DNA from: Duganella sp. CF402
Lineage (GTDB): Bacteria > Pseudomonadota > Gammaproteobacteria > Burkholderiales > Burkholderiaceae_D
Reading direction: 5' to 3'
Assembly (NCBI RefSeq): GCF_900109645.1
Contig: NZ_FOBG01000001.1
Span: 372,001-436,000, forward strand
Length of the DNA: 64,000 bases
Shown in pieces: positions 35,047 through 43,317 of the stretch (positions are counted from its first letter, which is position 1; each line of letters starts with the position of its first letter). The position numbers and the translations under genes are program-made. A model generated the notes under the pieces. The model made no database searches, was not told where the DNA came from, and saw only the letters and a program-made list of their open reading frames with translations.

Positions 35047-35760
35047 ATGATCGGTGAACATTCATCCAAACAGTACGACAACGAACTGGAAGCCATCCGC
35101 AGCAAAGTGCTGCTGATGGGCGGCATCGTCGAGACCCAATTCCTCGACGCCATGACCTGCTTCCGCATCGGTAACGCCGAGCGCGCCGACCGCGTGATGC
35201 GCGAGGACGACACCGTCAACCAGCTGGAAGTGCAACTGGACGACCAGTGCAGCCACCTGATCGTGCGCCGCCAGCCGGCCGCCAACGACCTGCGCACCAT
35301 CATGGCCACCATCAAGGTGATTACCGACCTGGAGCGCATCGGCGACGAAGCCACCAAGATCGCCCGCACGGCCAAGCAGTTGCACGCGCGCGGCGCGGTG
35401 ACCGTCAACCACTACGAGATGGTGCGCGGCATCGCCAACAACACCAGCGACATGCTGCACGACGCGCTGGACGCCTTCGCCCGCAACGACGGCAAGCAGG
35501 CGCTGCAGCTGATCGCGCAAGACGCCGTGATCGACCACGAATTCCGTTCGATCATGCGCAATCTGATTACTTTCATGATGGAAGATCCGCGTACCATCTC
35601 GGCCGCGCTGGACACCCTGTGGGTGGCCAAGGCCATCGAGCGCATTGGCGACCACGCCAAGAACATTGCGGAATACGTCATCTACGTGGTGGAAGGCAAG
35701 GACATCCGCCACACCAAGACCGTGCCGCTGCCTGAAGACGAGCCTGAGCAAGCTAAGTAA
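35047..35760 (+). CDS. phoU: Phosphate signalling protein PhoU
   Basis: Negative regulator that links the Pst importer to PhoR. 237 residues. The ATG at 35047 has GGAG six bases before it; the open frame could use TTG 35035 but the ATG is preferred. Two repeats of the three-helix PhoU bundle can be followed: EAIRSKVLLMGGIVETQF and later EHRSIMRN, and the pattern IERIGDHAKNIAEYVIY at the end matches the second metal-binding motif (D/E-x-x-x-D). In the pst transcript between pstB and phoB. Confidence 0.95.
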   Translation: MIGEHSSKQYDNELEAIRSKVLLMGGIVETQFLDAMTCFRIGNAERADRVMREDDTVNQLEVQLDDQCSHLIVRRQPAANDLRTIMATIKVITDLERIGDEATKIARTAKQLHARGAVTVNHYEMVRGIANNTSDMLHDALDAFARNDGKQALQLIAQDAVIDHEFRSIMRNLITFMMEDPRTISAALDTLWVAKAIERIGDHAKNIAEYVIYVVEGKDIRHTKTVPLPEDEPEQAK

Positions 35761-35771
35761 CGTAAAAATAA

Positions 35772-36464
35772 ATGGCATCTGATAAAACCACCGTATTGAT
35801 TGTTGAAGACGAGCCGGCGATTGTCGAGCTGGTGACGTTTTCCCTGCGCGAAGCAGGCTGGAACTGCTGCAACGTGCAAAGCGCGGGCGAGGCCTGGGAC
35901 TTCATCCAGACCAAGACCCCGCAACTGATTTTGCTGGACTGGATGCTGCCGGATTCGACCGGCATCCGCCTGCTGTCGCGCATCCGCTCGGATCGTCAGT
36001 TCAACGACATCCCGGTCATCATGCTGACCGCCAAGAGCATGGAAGAGGACAAGCTGGCCGGCCTCAACACCGGCGCCGACGACTACGTCACCAAGCCGTT
36101 CTCGCCACGCGAACTGCTGGCCCGCGCCAAAGCCCTGTTACGCCGCAAGGCGCCGGAGCACGCGCAGGAAACCATGCGCGCGGCCAACATCATGCTGGAC
36201 CCGGTCAGCTGCACCGTGTCGATGAACGAGCAAAAGATCGACATCGGCCACGCCGAGTACAAGCTGCTGAAGTTTTTGCTGGCGCATCCGGAACGCGTGT
36301 TCTCGCGCAGCCAGTTGCTGGACAAAGTGTGGGGCGATCACGTGGTGATCGAAGAGCGTACCGTCGACGTGCATGTGCTGCGTCTGCGCAAAGCCTTGAA
36401 AGAGGCCGAGCACTTGATCAAAACCGTGCGTAGTGTAGGCTACATGCTGTCGGAAAAAACCTGA
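35772..36464 (+). CDS. phoB: Phosphate response regulator PhoB
   Basis: OmpR-family transcription factor that activates the Pho regulon. 230 residues. The receiver has the acidic pair in VEDEP (12-14), the phosphoacceptor Asp56 in LLDWMLPDSTG, and the switch Lys in VTKPFSPREL. The C-terminal winged helix is clear (LIKTVRSVGYMLS). It should bind the Pho boxes found at 30.9-31.1 kb. Eleven bases after phoU. Confidence 0.97.
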   Translation: MASDKTTVLIVEDEPAIVELVTFSLREAGWNCCNVQSAGEAWDFIQTKTPQLILLDWMLPDSTGIRLLSRIRSDRQFNDIPVIMLTAKSMEEDKLAGLNTGADDYVTKPFSPRELLARAKALLRRKAPEHAQETMRAANIMLDPVSCTVSMNEQKIDIGHAEYKLLKFLLAHPERVFSRSQLLDKVWGDHVVIEERTVDVHVLRLRKALKEAEHLIKTVRSVGYMLSEKT

Positions 36465-36471
36465 GTTTCAC

Positions 36472-37785
36472 ATGAATCCAAAACTGGTGTTCTGGGTGCC
36501 GGCCGCGCTGCGCACCGCCGTGATCCTGGCGGCGTGCGCGCTGGGCGGCTGGATGTTCGGCTGGGTCAATGGACTGATCCTGGCGTTGATCGCCATGCTG
36601 GCGCTGGTATTCACGCAGCTGTCCTACCTCTACCAGCTCAGCAACTGGATGGACGACCCGCAAAGCGCCAAGCTGCCTGACGGCTGGGGCGAGTGGACCA
36701 ACATCTTCTCGCGCCTGTACCGCATGCGTCGCGAGGACGAGAAAAACCAGACTGAACTGACCGAATGGCTGGCGCGCTTCCGCCAGGCCATGCACCTGCT
36801 GCCCGATGGCGTGGCCATCATGGACGACGTGCTGTTCCTTGAATGGTGCAACCCGGCGGCCGAGAAGCACCTGGGCCTGAGCAACGAGCGGGACAAGGGC
36901 ATGCGCGTGACCAACCTGGTGCGCAATCCCGACTTCATGGATTACATCATCCTCGGCCGCTACGAGCAGCCGCTGACCATCAGCTTCCGCGAGCGCAAGC
37001 TGATCGTGCACATCATCCCGTTTGAAAACCGCCGCCAGATCCTGGTGACGCACGATGCGACCGAAACCGAGCGCATCGAGGAAATGCGGCGCGACTTCAT
37101 CGCCAACGCCTCGCACGAACTGCGCACGCCGCTGACCGTGATCGTCGGCTTCCTGGAAATCGCCGCGCAGGAAGGGCTGGATGCGGCCACCCGCGCCGCC
37201 CACCTGAAGCTGATGACCGAACAGGGCCACCGCATGCAACACCTGATCGAGGACATGCTGACCCTGTCGCGTCTGGAATCGGTGGACTACCCGATGCGGC
37301 CCGATCCGGTGGACGTGGGCAAGCTGATGGACCAGCTGCTGCGCGAAGCGCGCGCGCTGTCCTCGGGCAAGCACGAGATCACGATGGAAGTGCGCGGCCC
37401 GGATGTGCTGGGTTCGTACGAAGAACTGCACAGCGCCTTCGGCAACCTGGCCTCGAACGCGGTGCGCTACACCCCGGCGGGCGGCAAGATCCACTTGGTG
37501 TGGAAGGAATACGAGGGCGGCGCCAAGTTCATGGTGGAAGACACCGGCATCGGCATCAGCCCGGAACACATCTCGCGCCTGACCGAGCGTTTCTACCGGG
37601 TCGACAAGAGCCGTTCGCGCGAAACGCAGGGTACCGGGCTGGGATTGGCGATCGTCAAGCACGTGCTGCTGCGCCACGGCAGCACCCTGCAGATCAAATC
37701 GGAAGCCGGGAAGGGCAGTACCTTCATCGTCTGCGTACCTAAAACCGCCGTCGTGGCGCAACAGCCGGAGCTGGCGCTCAACTAA
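36472..37785 (+). CDS. phoR: Phosphate sensor histidine kinase PhoR
   Basis: Inner-membrane kinase that phosphorylates PhoB when phosphate is low, controlled by PhoU and PstB. 437 residues. Two TM helices in the first 60 residues, a HAMP-less linker, a PAS domain (about 100-195; MHLLPDGVAIMDDVLFLEWCNPAAEKHLG), an H-box FIANASHELRTPLTVIVG with His215, then N-, G1- and G2-boxes (NLASNAVRYTP, DTGIGISPEH, GTGLGLAIVKH). The stop overlaps the convergent ycgR-like gene by four bases. Confidence 0.96.
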   Translation: MNPKLVFWVPAALRTAVILAACALGGWMFGWVNGLILALIAMLALVFTQLSYLYQLSNWMDDPQSAKLPDGWGEWTNIFSRLYRMRREDEKNQTELTEWLARFRQAMHLLPDGVAIMDDVLFLEWCNPAAEKHLGLSNERDKGMRVTNLVRNPDFMDYIILGRYEQPLTISFRERKLIVHIIPFENRRQILVTHDATETERIEEMRRDFIANASHELRTPLTVIVGFLEIAAQEGLDAATRAAHLKLMTEQGHRMQHLIEDMLTLSRLESVDYPMRPDPVDVGKLMDQLLREARALSSGKHEITMEVRGPDVLGSYEELHSAFGNLASNAVRYTPAGGKIHLVWKEYEGGAKFMVEDTGIGISPEHISRLTERFYRVDKSRSRETQGTGLGLAIVKHVLLRHGSTLQIKSEAGKGSTFIVCVPKTAVVAQQPELALN

Positions 37786-38549
37786 GGATTGGCGATCTGG
37801 TGCAGCACGTTCTGGATTTTGCTGGTCGCTTCCGGCGTCAACTTGGTGAACATGCAGCCCAGATGGAGCTGCTCACCGGCCAGGAATGAGCGGAAGGCGC
37901 GGGTATAGCGGATTTCCATTTCGGCGACTTCGATCGTGATCTCGCCCATTTCCAGCACCACGTCATGCAGCTTGCGGCCCTTGATCAAGCCCTTGGCACG
38001 GGCCTTCGAGCAGTGCATGCCGAGTCCGCCTAGGGAAATATCGTAGACCGGCAACTCGTGGAAGTTGGTTTCGCTCACGGCAAACTCGGCCGTGCAGGTG
38101 ATGCCCAGCGGCGTTTCCAGCCGCTCGGTGCCGCGCCGGTTCAGCACCGTGCAGGTTTCCGGGAACACCATCGGGATGTGCAGTGGCTGGCCGGGAAGCG
38201 GGTTCCAGTCCTCCTTGGACAAGCGGAATTGCAGCTTGGCCGAGCGCAGGGTGGTAACAAAGGTGATCTTACCGGAGGGCAGGGCGGAGCCCTCGTTCAA
38301 CTCCATCACAAAATGCGGCTGTTCGGGATCGACCGACAGGATGCGGCCGAAAATCGGCTCGCGGCTGCCGGGCGCGTACATCGAAATGGCGTCGCCGTGC
38401 TCGGCCAGCAGGGTGAACGCATCGCCAATCTCGTCCTCGGTAGTCATTTCAAACGAGTTGTCTGGCTGCGCCGTGAACGGCGCTATCGCGTCTTGTGGCC
38501 GCGGTGGTCCTTTTCGGACCAGAAGGGCATGGGGCTCATGGAGCGTCAT
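37782..38549 (-). CDS. YcgR-type flagellar brake, PilZ receptor
   Basis: 255 residues. The N-terminal half (ILSVDPEQPHFVMELNEGSALPSGKITFVTTL) is like the YcgR_N domain, and the second half is a PilZ domain with the c-di-GMP signature RRGTERLE (R-x3-R-type) and DISLGGLGMHC. YcgR proteins bind c-di-GMP and interact with the flagellar motor to slow rotation. Whether this copy is tied to flagella is unknown, although an orphan fliD lies about 12 kb away. Convergent with phoR, and 189 bp from acylphosphatase. Confidence 0.8.
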   Translation of the reverse strand: MTLHEPHALLVRKGPPRPQDAIAPFTAQPDNSFEMTTEDEIGDAFTLLAEHGDAISMYAPGSREPIFGRILSVDPEQPHFVMELNEGSALPSGKITFVTTLRSAKLQFRLSKEDWNPLPGQPLHIPMVFPETCTVLNRRGTERLETPLGITCTAEFAVSETNFHELPVYDISLGGLGMHCSKARAKGLIKGRKLHDVVLEMGEITIEVAEMEIRYTRAFRSFLAGEQLHLGCMFTKLTPEATSKIQNVLHQIANP

Positions 38550-38654
38550 AATATAGTGTGTCTCAGACGTTGTTTGGGTCCTGTTATGACTTCATCATAG
38601 GCCGAGTTTTTCCAAATGGCAACCAATTTTAGATGACGGGAAATCCCCACTGTC

Positions 38655-38687
38655 AAGCATGAGTTATGCTTACAACACACGGTGTTG
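38655..38687. promoter_or_regulatory. Two adjacent inverted repeats, possible regulatory site
   Basis: AAGCAT-N5-ATGCTT (38655-38671), then CAACAC-N3-GTGTTG (38673-38687). These lie in the 189 bp between acyP (its 3' side) and the ycgR-like gene (its 5' side), 106-138 bp before the latter. Palindromes of 6-bp arms are also common by chance, so this is weak. Confidence 0.3.
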
Positions 38688-38738
38688 CCAGGAAAGCACA
38701 ATGACGTTTATTGGGCGTGTATGTCCAGGACGAGAGTG

Positions 38739-39011
38739 CTATAGCGTTGACAGAATCTTAAACACCTTCTCGGACGAGGGCGCGGCTTCCTCGGTAACAA
38801 CATGGTCCACGCGGGAAGCGGGCGGCCCTTTGCGAGCCCAATCGATGATGCCTTCCACTGCAGCGGCATCGCCATCCACCTCCGCCTCCACCGACCCATC
38901 ACGCCGATTGCGCACCCAGCCGCGCAAACCGAGCGCCACAGCTTGCCGTTCAAACGAAGCGCGGTAGCCCACGCCTTGCACCAATCCTGTAATCAGCAAC
39001 CGTTTAGCCAT
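38739..39011 (-). CDS. acyP: Acylphosphatase
   Basis: Hydrolyses carboxyl-phosphate bonds, for example acetyl phosphate; exact bacterial role unclear. 90 residues from ATG 39011. The conserved strand KRLLITGLVQGVGYRASF has the phosphate-binding loop (GxVQGVGYR, with Arg) and GLRGWVRNRRDGSVEAEVDG has the catalytic Asn. The larger open frame that reaches 39146 is not used because the conserved start is at the inner ATG. Confidence 0.92.
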   Translation of the reverse strand: MAKRLLITGLVQGVGYRASFERQAVALGLRGWVRNRRDGSVEAEVDGDAAAVEGIIDWARKGPPASRVDHVVTEEAAPSSEKVFKILSTL

Positions 39012-39159
39012 GACAATCTCCAAAGCGTAGTTTCCCCCTGCCGACAGGGATATTGCTAAAGTATTGCTGGCCCTGGCAGTCGCAATCGGTGGCGCGCAAG
39101 CGCATGACGCAAACGCATTGCCCAGGAACGAGGCAAATAGGCTCAAATCCAGCGGCTTA

Positions 39160-39317
39160 AATTCAGGGTCAGCTCTGTCATTTGGACAGTCACGAAGAAT
39201 ATTTGAGAAATATCAAAGCATTCGTCAAGATCCGCTGTGGAGTGCATCCCGCAGAATACATTGATATTTCTCAAATAGAGTGCATGCGTGTCCAAATGAC
39301 AGAGCTGACCCTGAATT
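39160..39317. repeat. 158-bp double-armed hairpin element, MITE-like
   Basis: The outer arms are 29-bp perfect inverted repeats (39160-39188 and 39289-39317; left begins AATTCAGGGTCAGCTCTGTC). Inside are 17-bp perfect inverted repeats (39200-39216 and 39261-39277; TATTTGAGAAATATCAA). A 44-bp centre lacks a reading frame. The right end lies two bases before the stop of the PheC-AroQ gene. No transposase is encoded. The 307 bp from 39012 to 39318 also hold the acyP leader, with nothing else seen. Confidence 0.8.
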
Positions 39318-39318
39318 G

Positions 39319-40518
39319 CTAGAACGGCGCTAGTGCTTGTGCGGCGGCGGTGGCGCTGAGGGCCGCGGCTTCTAGCGGACGCATGTTGTTTGCTGCGCTC
39401 TTCAAGACCGCCTGGTTGTCGGCCAAGGCGCGCAGGAGTTGGGTCGTGATGCGGTCCAGCTCCGGACGGATGGTCTTGGCCAGGTCGGGCGCGTCGCTGA
39501 AGTGGCCGGCTTGTTCGCGGCGCCATTGCGCGTACAGTTCGCGCTGGATGGTTTTGGAGGCTTCGATCTGCGCTTTGAAGACGGCTTCGACCCACGCATC
39601 CTCCAAGCCCAGCGCGCGGCCTTGCTGCACCGCTGCGGCGATGACTTGCGCTTCGCGCGGCAGGTCTTCGATCGGCGCTTGCACATTCCACTTGGCGCGG
39701 GCGACGGCAGGCGCCAGCAGCAGGCGCTGGTCGATGGCTTGCCGCAGCGGTTCCAGGTTCCACGCAAATGCCAGCCAGCGCTCGAGTTGCTTGCGCACGC
39801 TGCCGTTCGCAAGACGCTGTCCCAGCCATTGGTCGACGTAGGCTTTGAAGGCGTCGTCGCGCGGCAGCAGGATGGCTTTCTCTGCGCTGTCGAATGGCCG
39901 TTCTGGATGCACCGCGCATAGCTGCGGATGCAGGCGCTGCTGCAGCCGCGTTTCGATGGCGTCGGTGATCATCAGGTCGGCCGCGCCGGCGACGATCTGG
40001 CCGAAGATGCTGACGTTGTCCGGATACACGGTCAACTGCGCTTGCGGCGCGTAGCTGCGGGCGAAACGCTCGTTGGTGCCGCCGGGATTGACGATCAGGC
40101 GCACGCCCGGCTGGTTGATTTGTTCCAGCGTCTGGAAGCGCGCCTCGTTGCCGCAGCGCGTGATCGGGGTCTTGCCGTCGCGCAGGTAGCTGACCGAGAA
40201 GTAGGCCTGCTTCTGCCGCTCCGCCGTCACCGATACGCCACTCAGCGCGATATCGAATTGGCCGGCGTTGAAGTCGCTCATCAGCGTCGGCCAGCTGGTC
40301 GGCACGATGACCAGCTTCACGCCCATCGCCTGCGCCAGTTCGCCCGCCAGTTCCACATCCAGGCCGATGAACTCGGCACCGGTCCGATAGCTGAACGGTT
40401 TGTAATCACCTGTGCTGCCCACCCGCAGCACGCCGCGCGCGTGGATGTCGTCGAGCCTGGTCTGGGCCGAAGCGGGCAGCGCCGCCAGCAGGGCGCCGAG
40501 CAAGATCAGCAGCTTCAT
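39319..40518 (-). CDS. Secreted cyclohexadienyl dehydratase-chorismate mutase fusion (PheC-AroQ gamma)
   Basis: 399 residues. A signal peptide (MKLLILLGALLAALPASAQ) precedes a type 3 binding-protein fold (23-250) of the cyclohexadienyl dehydratase type: TGDYKPFSYR, VPTSWPTLMSDF, YLRDGKTPITRC and NPGGTNERFAR are distinctive of PheC, which converts prephenate to phenylpyruvate. From 254 it continues into a gamma-type AroQ chorismate mutase: R265 in DQRLLLAP, K276 in RAKWNV, R288/E289 in LPREAQ, then AQIEASKTIQ with E319 and Q325. Together it would convert chorismate to phenylpyruvate in the periplasm. I have not seen a shadow-frame artefact; the two domains are in one continuous frame. Its ATG overlaps the AI-2E family stop (ATGA). 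Confidence 0.85.
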   Translation of the reverse strand: MKLLILLGALLAALPASAQTRLDDIHARGVLRVGSTGDYKPFSYRTGAEFIGLDVELAGELAQAMGVKLVIVPTSWPTLMSDFNAGQFDIALSGVSVTAERQKQAYFSVSYLRDGKTPITRCGNEARFQTLEQINQPGVRLIVNPGGTNERFARSYAPQAQLTVYPDNVSIFGQIVAGAADLMITDAIETRLQQRLHPQLCAVHPERPFDSAEKAILLPRDDAFKAYVDQWLGQRLANGSVRKQLERWLAFAWNLEPLRQAIDQRLLLAPAVARAKWNVQAPIEDLPREAQVIAAAVQQGRALGLEDAWVEAVFKAQIEASKTIQRELYAQWRREQAGHFSDAPDLAKTIRPELDRITTQLLRALADNQAVLKSAANNMRPLEAAALSATAAAQALAPF

Positions 40519-42404
40519 AAGGTGGTGCGGCCTTTCATCGCCTTTTGCAGGCTGTGCAGGGCGTCGTCATAGGAGCGCGAGACGTGGTCGGCGGCCGGGA
40601 AGACGCAGGTCTTCAGGTCCGCATTTTCAAACGGACTAGGCAGCAACAGGGCGAACTGTTTGCAGTGCGGCAGGTCGTGCTTCATGCGTGCCAAGGCTTG
40701 CGTCATCAGCGCGCAATCCTGCAGTGGATTCACGCTGACCAGGCAGACCACCGACACCAGCTCGGGCGAGGCTTCCGGCGGCGTTGGCTTGTCGAGGTCT
40801 TCGTAGCTCATGCTGCGCGCGTCGATTTTTTGCTCGCGCAGGATGCGCACCAGAATCTCGGTCGCCAGCTCGGCGGAACCGGTGCCCAAGCCGATGCTCA
40901 GCACCACGCTACCTGCGGGCACGTCGAACGAGCCTTGCCACTCGCCGGTATCGGAGATGCGCCGCTCGCGCAGCTGGCGCCCAATGCCGCCACCGGCCAG
41001 CACGCTGCTGCGCTTGCGTTTCTTCCACCACTTCGGATTGCCGCTTAGCGCTTCAATCACGGAGATGACGGAGGAGGTGACTTTTTCCTCTTCATCCGGC
41101 GTGATGGTGCTGTCCTTCAGGTCGAAATGCGCGAGGTGCAGCGCCGGCAGCAGCACGCCGTCGCAATATTCGGCCAGCGATTTGTGCTGCATGTAGCGCT
41201 TGGCGCTGGTGATGATTTCATGCGCGTCACCCGATAGCGCGCGCTGGTAGAAATTCTGCGGCATGGTCAGCGCCGGCAGTTCGCCGAACATAATCTCGAG
41301 CACCTTCAAAGCACGGATATAGCGGCCGGCCACCACCAGGCACAATGTCAGCGGCGTCGACAGCACCAGGCCCACCGGTCCCCAGATCCAGCTCCAGAAA
41401 ATCGCCGACACCACCACCGACAGCGGCGACATGCCCGTGGTATGCCCATACAGCTTTGGCTCGATAGTTTGCGCGACGATGATCTCGACGGCGAGGAACA
41501 AGCCTAGCGTCATCAAGGCCAGCGACCAGCCCGGATCCACGGCCGCCGCCAGCAAGGTGGCGCACAGGGCCGCCATCCACACGCCGACGTAGGGGATGAA
41601 ACGCAGCACGGCGGTCATAGTGCCCCACAGCAGCGCCTGGCCGAGGCCCAGCAAGCCCAGGCCCAGCCACACCGCCAGCCCGGTCGCCATGTTCACCAGG
41701 AACTGCGAGATGAAGAAGCGCGACAACCGCTCGCCGGCGTCGTTGACGGCGATGGTGGTGGCGCGCAAATCGCCGCCGCCAGCCAGCCGGATGAAGCGGT
41801 CGCGCAGTGATTCATGTTCCAGCAGCACGAAGATCAGCACCACAAACACGATGCCCGCCGTTTCCAGCGGCGGCCACACGGACGCGACGATCTTGGCCAG
41901 CAGCTGGAATGGCTTCAGCGCCGGCTCGTGGATTTCCACCAGTACCGGCGTCTTCACGCTGCCGTCGCTGAGCTGCACCGGCTGCGCGCCGCTGCCGCCG
42001 ACGCTGTCCGAGGTGAAGTGTTCGATCAATTGCCCGGCCGGTCCGCCCAGGCTGCCGATGGTGCCGCGCGTCAGTTCATCCAGCGTTTCAATCTTGGCGG
42101 CGATGGTGTCCTGGTACTTGGGCAGGCTCGCGCCCATCACGCCGACTTGCTGCACGATCACCGCGCCGATGGCCAGCAGCGTCACGGTCACCACCAGCAC
42201 GCCGGTGCAGACCGAGGTCGTCTGCCCGAGGCCGAGGTGGCGCAGGGCCCGCACGAACGGCGCAATCAGGAAGCTGAGGATGAAGGCCAGCGTGATGGGG
42301 ATCAGCACGTCGCGGCCGAAGTAGAGCAGGGCGAGCACCGTGGCGGTGCCGACGAGGCCGGCGACGGCGCTCGGCAGAGTGCGGGAAGTAAGCGAGTCAG
42401 ACAC
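40515..42404 (-). CDS. AI-2E/PerM family membrane transporter with long C-terminal domain
   Basis: About 629 residues from a GTG at 42404, which overlaps the CPBP stop and has AGG some eight bases upstream; the frame to ATG 42434 is an alternative. The eight-helix AI-2E exporter-like core (LIPITLAFILSFLIAPFVRAL, ... YVGVWMAALCATLLAAA, ... GMSPLSVVVSAIFWSWIWGPVGLVLSTPLTLCLVV) is followed by ~240 residues of cytoplasmic sequence not seen in the short members. That tail includes a Rossmann-like stretch (SVVLSIGLGTGSAELATEIL, FENADLKT). The substrate is unknown; the AI-2 role of the family is not general. Confidence 0.8.
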   Translation of the reverse strand: MSDSLTSRTLPSAVAGLVGTATVLALLYFGRDVLIPITLAFILSFLIAPFVRALRHLGLGQTTSVCTGVLVVTVTLLAIGAVIVQQVGVMGASLPKYQDTIAAKIETLDELTRGTIGSLGGPAGQLIEHFTSDSVGGSGAQPVQLSDGSVKTPVLVEIHEPALKPFQLLAKIVASVWPPLETAGIVFVVLIFVLLEHESLRDRFIRLAGGGDLRATTIAVNDAGERLSRFFISQFLVNMATGLAVWLGLGLLGLGQALLWGTMTAVLRFIPYVGVWMAALCATLLAAAVDPGWSLALMTLGLFLAVEIIVAQTIEPKLYGHTTGMSPLSVVVSAIFWSWIWGPVGLVLSTPLTLCLVVAGRYIRALKVLEIMFGELPALTMPQNFYQRALSGDAHEIITSAKRYMQHKSLAEYCDGVLLPALHLAHFDLKDSTITPDEEEKVTSSVISVIEALSGNPKWWKKRKRSSVLAGGGIGRQLRERRISDTGEWQGSFDVPAGSVVLSIGLGTGSAELATEILVRILREQKIDARSMSYEDLDKPTPPEASPELVSVVCLVSVNPLQDCALMTQALARMKHDLPHCKQFALLLPSPFENADLKTCVFPAADHVSRSYDDALHSLQKAMKGRTTL

Positions 42405-43275
42405 CGTGTAACCTGGCCGGATAAGTAAAACCAATAAAATGCACCGCGTTCAGCGCGATGTGTACCAAGATGGCGGCCTCGATGCGTTGCGTGCGCTGGT
42501 AAGCCCAGGCGTAGCCGAGACCGGCAATGGCAGCGAGTATGCCATATTGCACGCCGCCGCCGAGGTGCGCCGCGCCGAACAGCAGTGCCGACACGGCCAC
42601 CGCCAGCCACGGCCCCCAGCTGAAGCGGGCCAGCGCGCACGCCAGCCGCGCCTGCACGAAGCCACGGAAGAATGCTTCCTCCGCCACCACGGTAAACAGC
42701 AGGTTGACACTGATGAACAGCAGCGCATGCTGCGGCAGTTTGGCATCGATGCCGACCACATCCAATGCCAGCGCAATGCCCAGCGTGGCCGCGACTGTCA
42801 GCACCAGCACCGGCAAGGTTCGGCGCAGCACATCGCGCAGTTCAGCCCACGACGTCACGCGGCGGCACAGCAGAGCCAGCAGCACCAGCCCGACCGCGCC
42901 CTTGTCGAAATTGGCGTACAGCGTGAATGGCGCGGCGCCGTCCGACAGCACCACGCGGTCCAGCAGCAGTGGATTGCGAAAGCCCGGCAGCTTGTGCATG
43001 GCCAGCGCCAACGCCAGCACGCCGGCCAGCACGCCATAGGCGCCGCGCAGCCAGCCGCGCGGCGCGTGGCCGCAGCCATAGGCCGCGCCGCCCAGCACCA
43101 CCAGCGCGCTGATGGCCACCGGATCGAGCACGCCGCCGACCAATCCCCAAGCCATCGCCATCACGAACAACAGCAGCCACAGCGGTACGGCGCGGCGGCC
43201 TATCGGCAGCGGCCGCATCCAGACGGAGCACAGGGCGAAAGCCAGGAAGAGGAAGGCGGGGAGTTGGAGTGTCAT
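42397..43275 (-). CDS. CPBP-family intramembrane protease
   Basis: 292 residues with eight or so hydrophobic helices. The CPBP (CAAX-protease and bacteriocin-processing) motifs are in order: EEAFFRGFVQARLA (EExxxR), FGAAHLGGG (FxxxH) and HIALNAVHF (HxxxN). Metal-dependent intramembrane proteolysis of unknown substrates is the family role. It is the first gene of a three-gene overlapping set (CPBP, AI-2E family, PheC-AroQ). The stop overlaps the preferred GTG start of the next gene. Confidence 0.88.
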   Translation of the reverse strand: MTLQLPAFLFLAFALCSVWMRPLPIGRRAVPLWLLLFVMAMAWGLVGGVLDPVAISALVVLGGAAYGCGHAPRGWLRGAYGVLAGVLALALAMHKLPGFRNPLLLDRVVLSDGAAPFTLYANFDKGAVGLVLLALLCRRVTSWAELRDVLRRTLPVLVLTVAATLGIALALDVVGIDAKLPQHALLFISVNLLFTVVAEEAFFRGFVQARLACALARFSWGPWLAVAVSALLFGAAHLGGGVQYGILAAIAGLGYAWAYQRTQRIEAAILVHIALNAVHFIGFTYPARLHGV

Positions 43276-43317
43276 TGATTCAACGATGAGTTTTCGTCAA
43301 TGATACTCCAAGGCAGC

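Noticed and set aside
39012..39146. Upstream extension of the acylphosphatase frame
   Set aside because: The conserved N-terminus begins at ATG 39011; the extension has no homology pattern.
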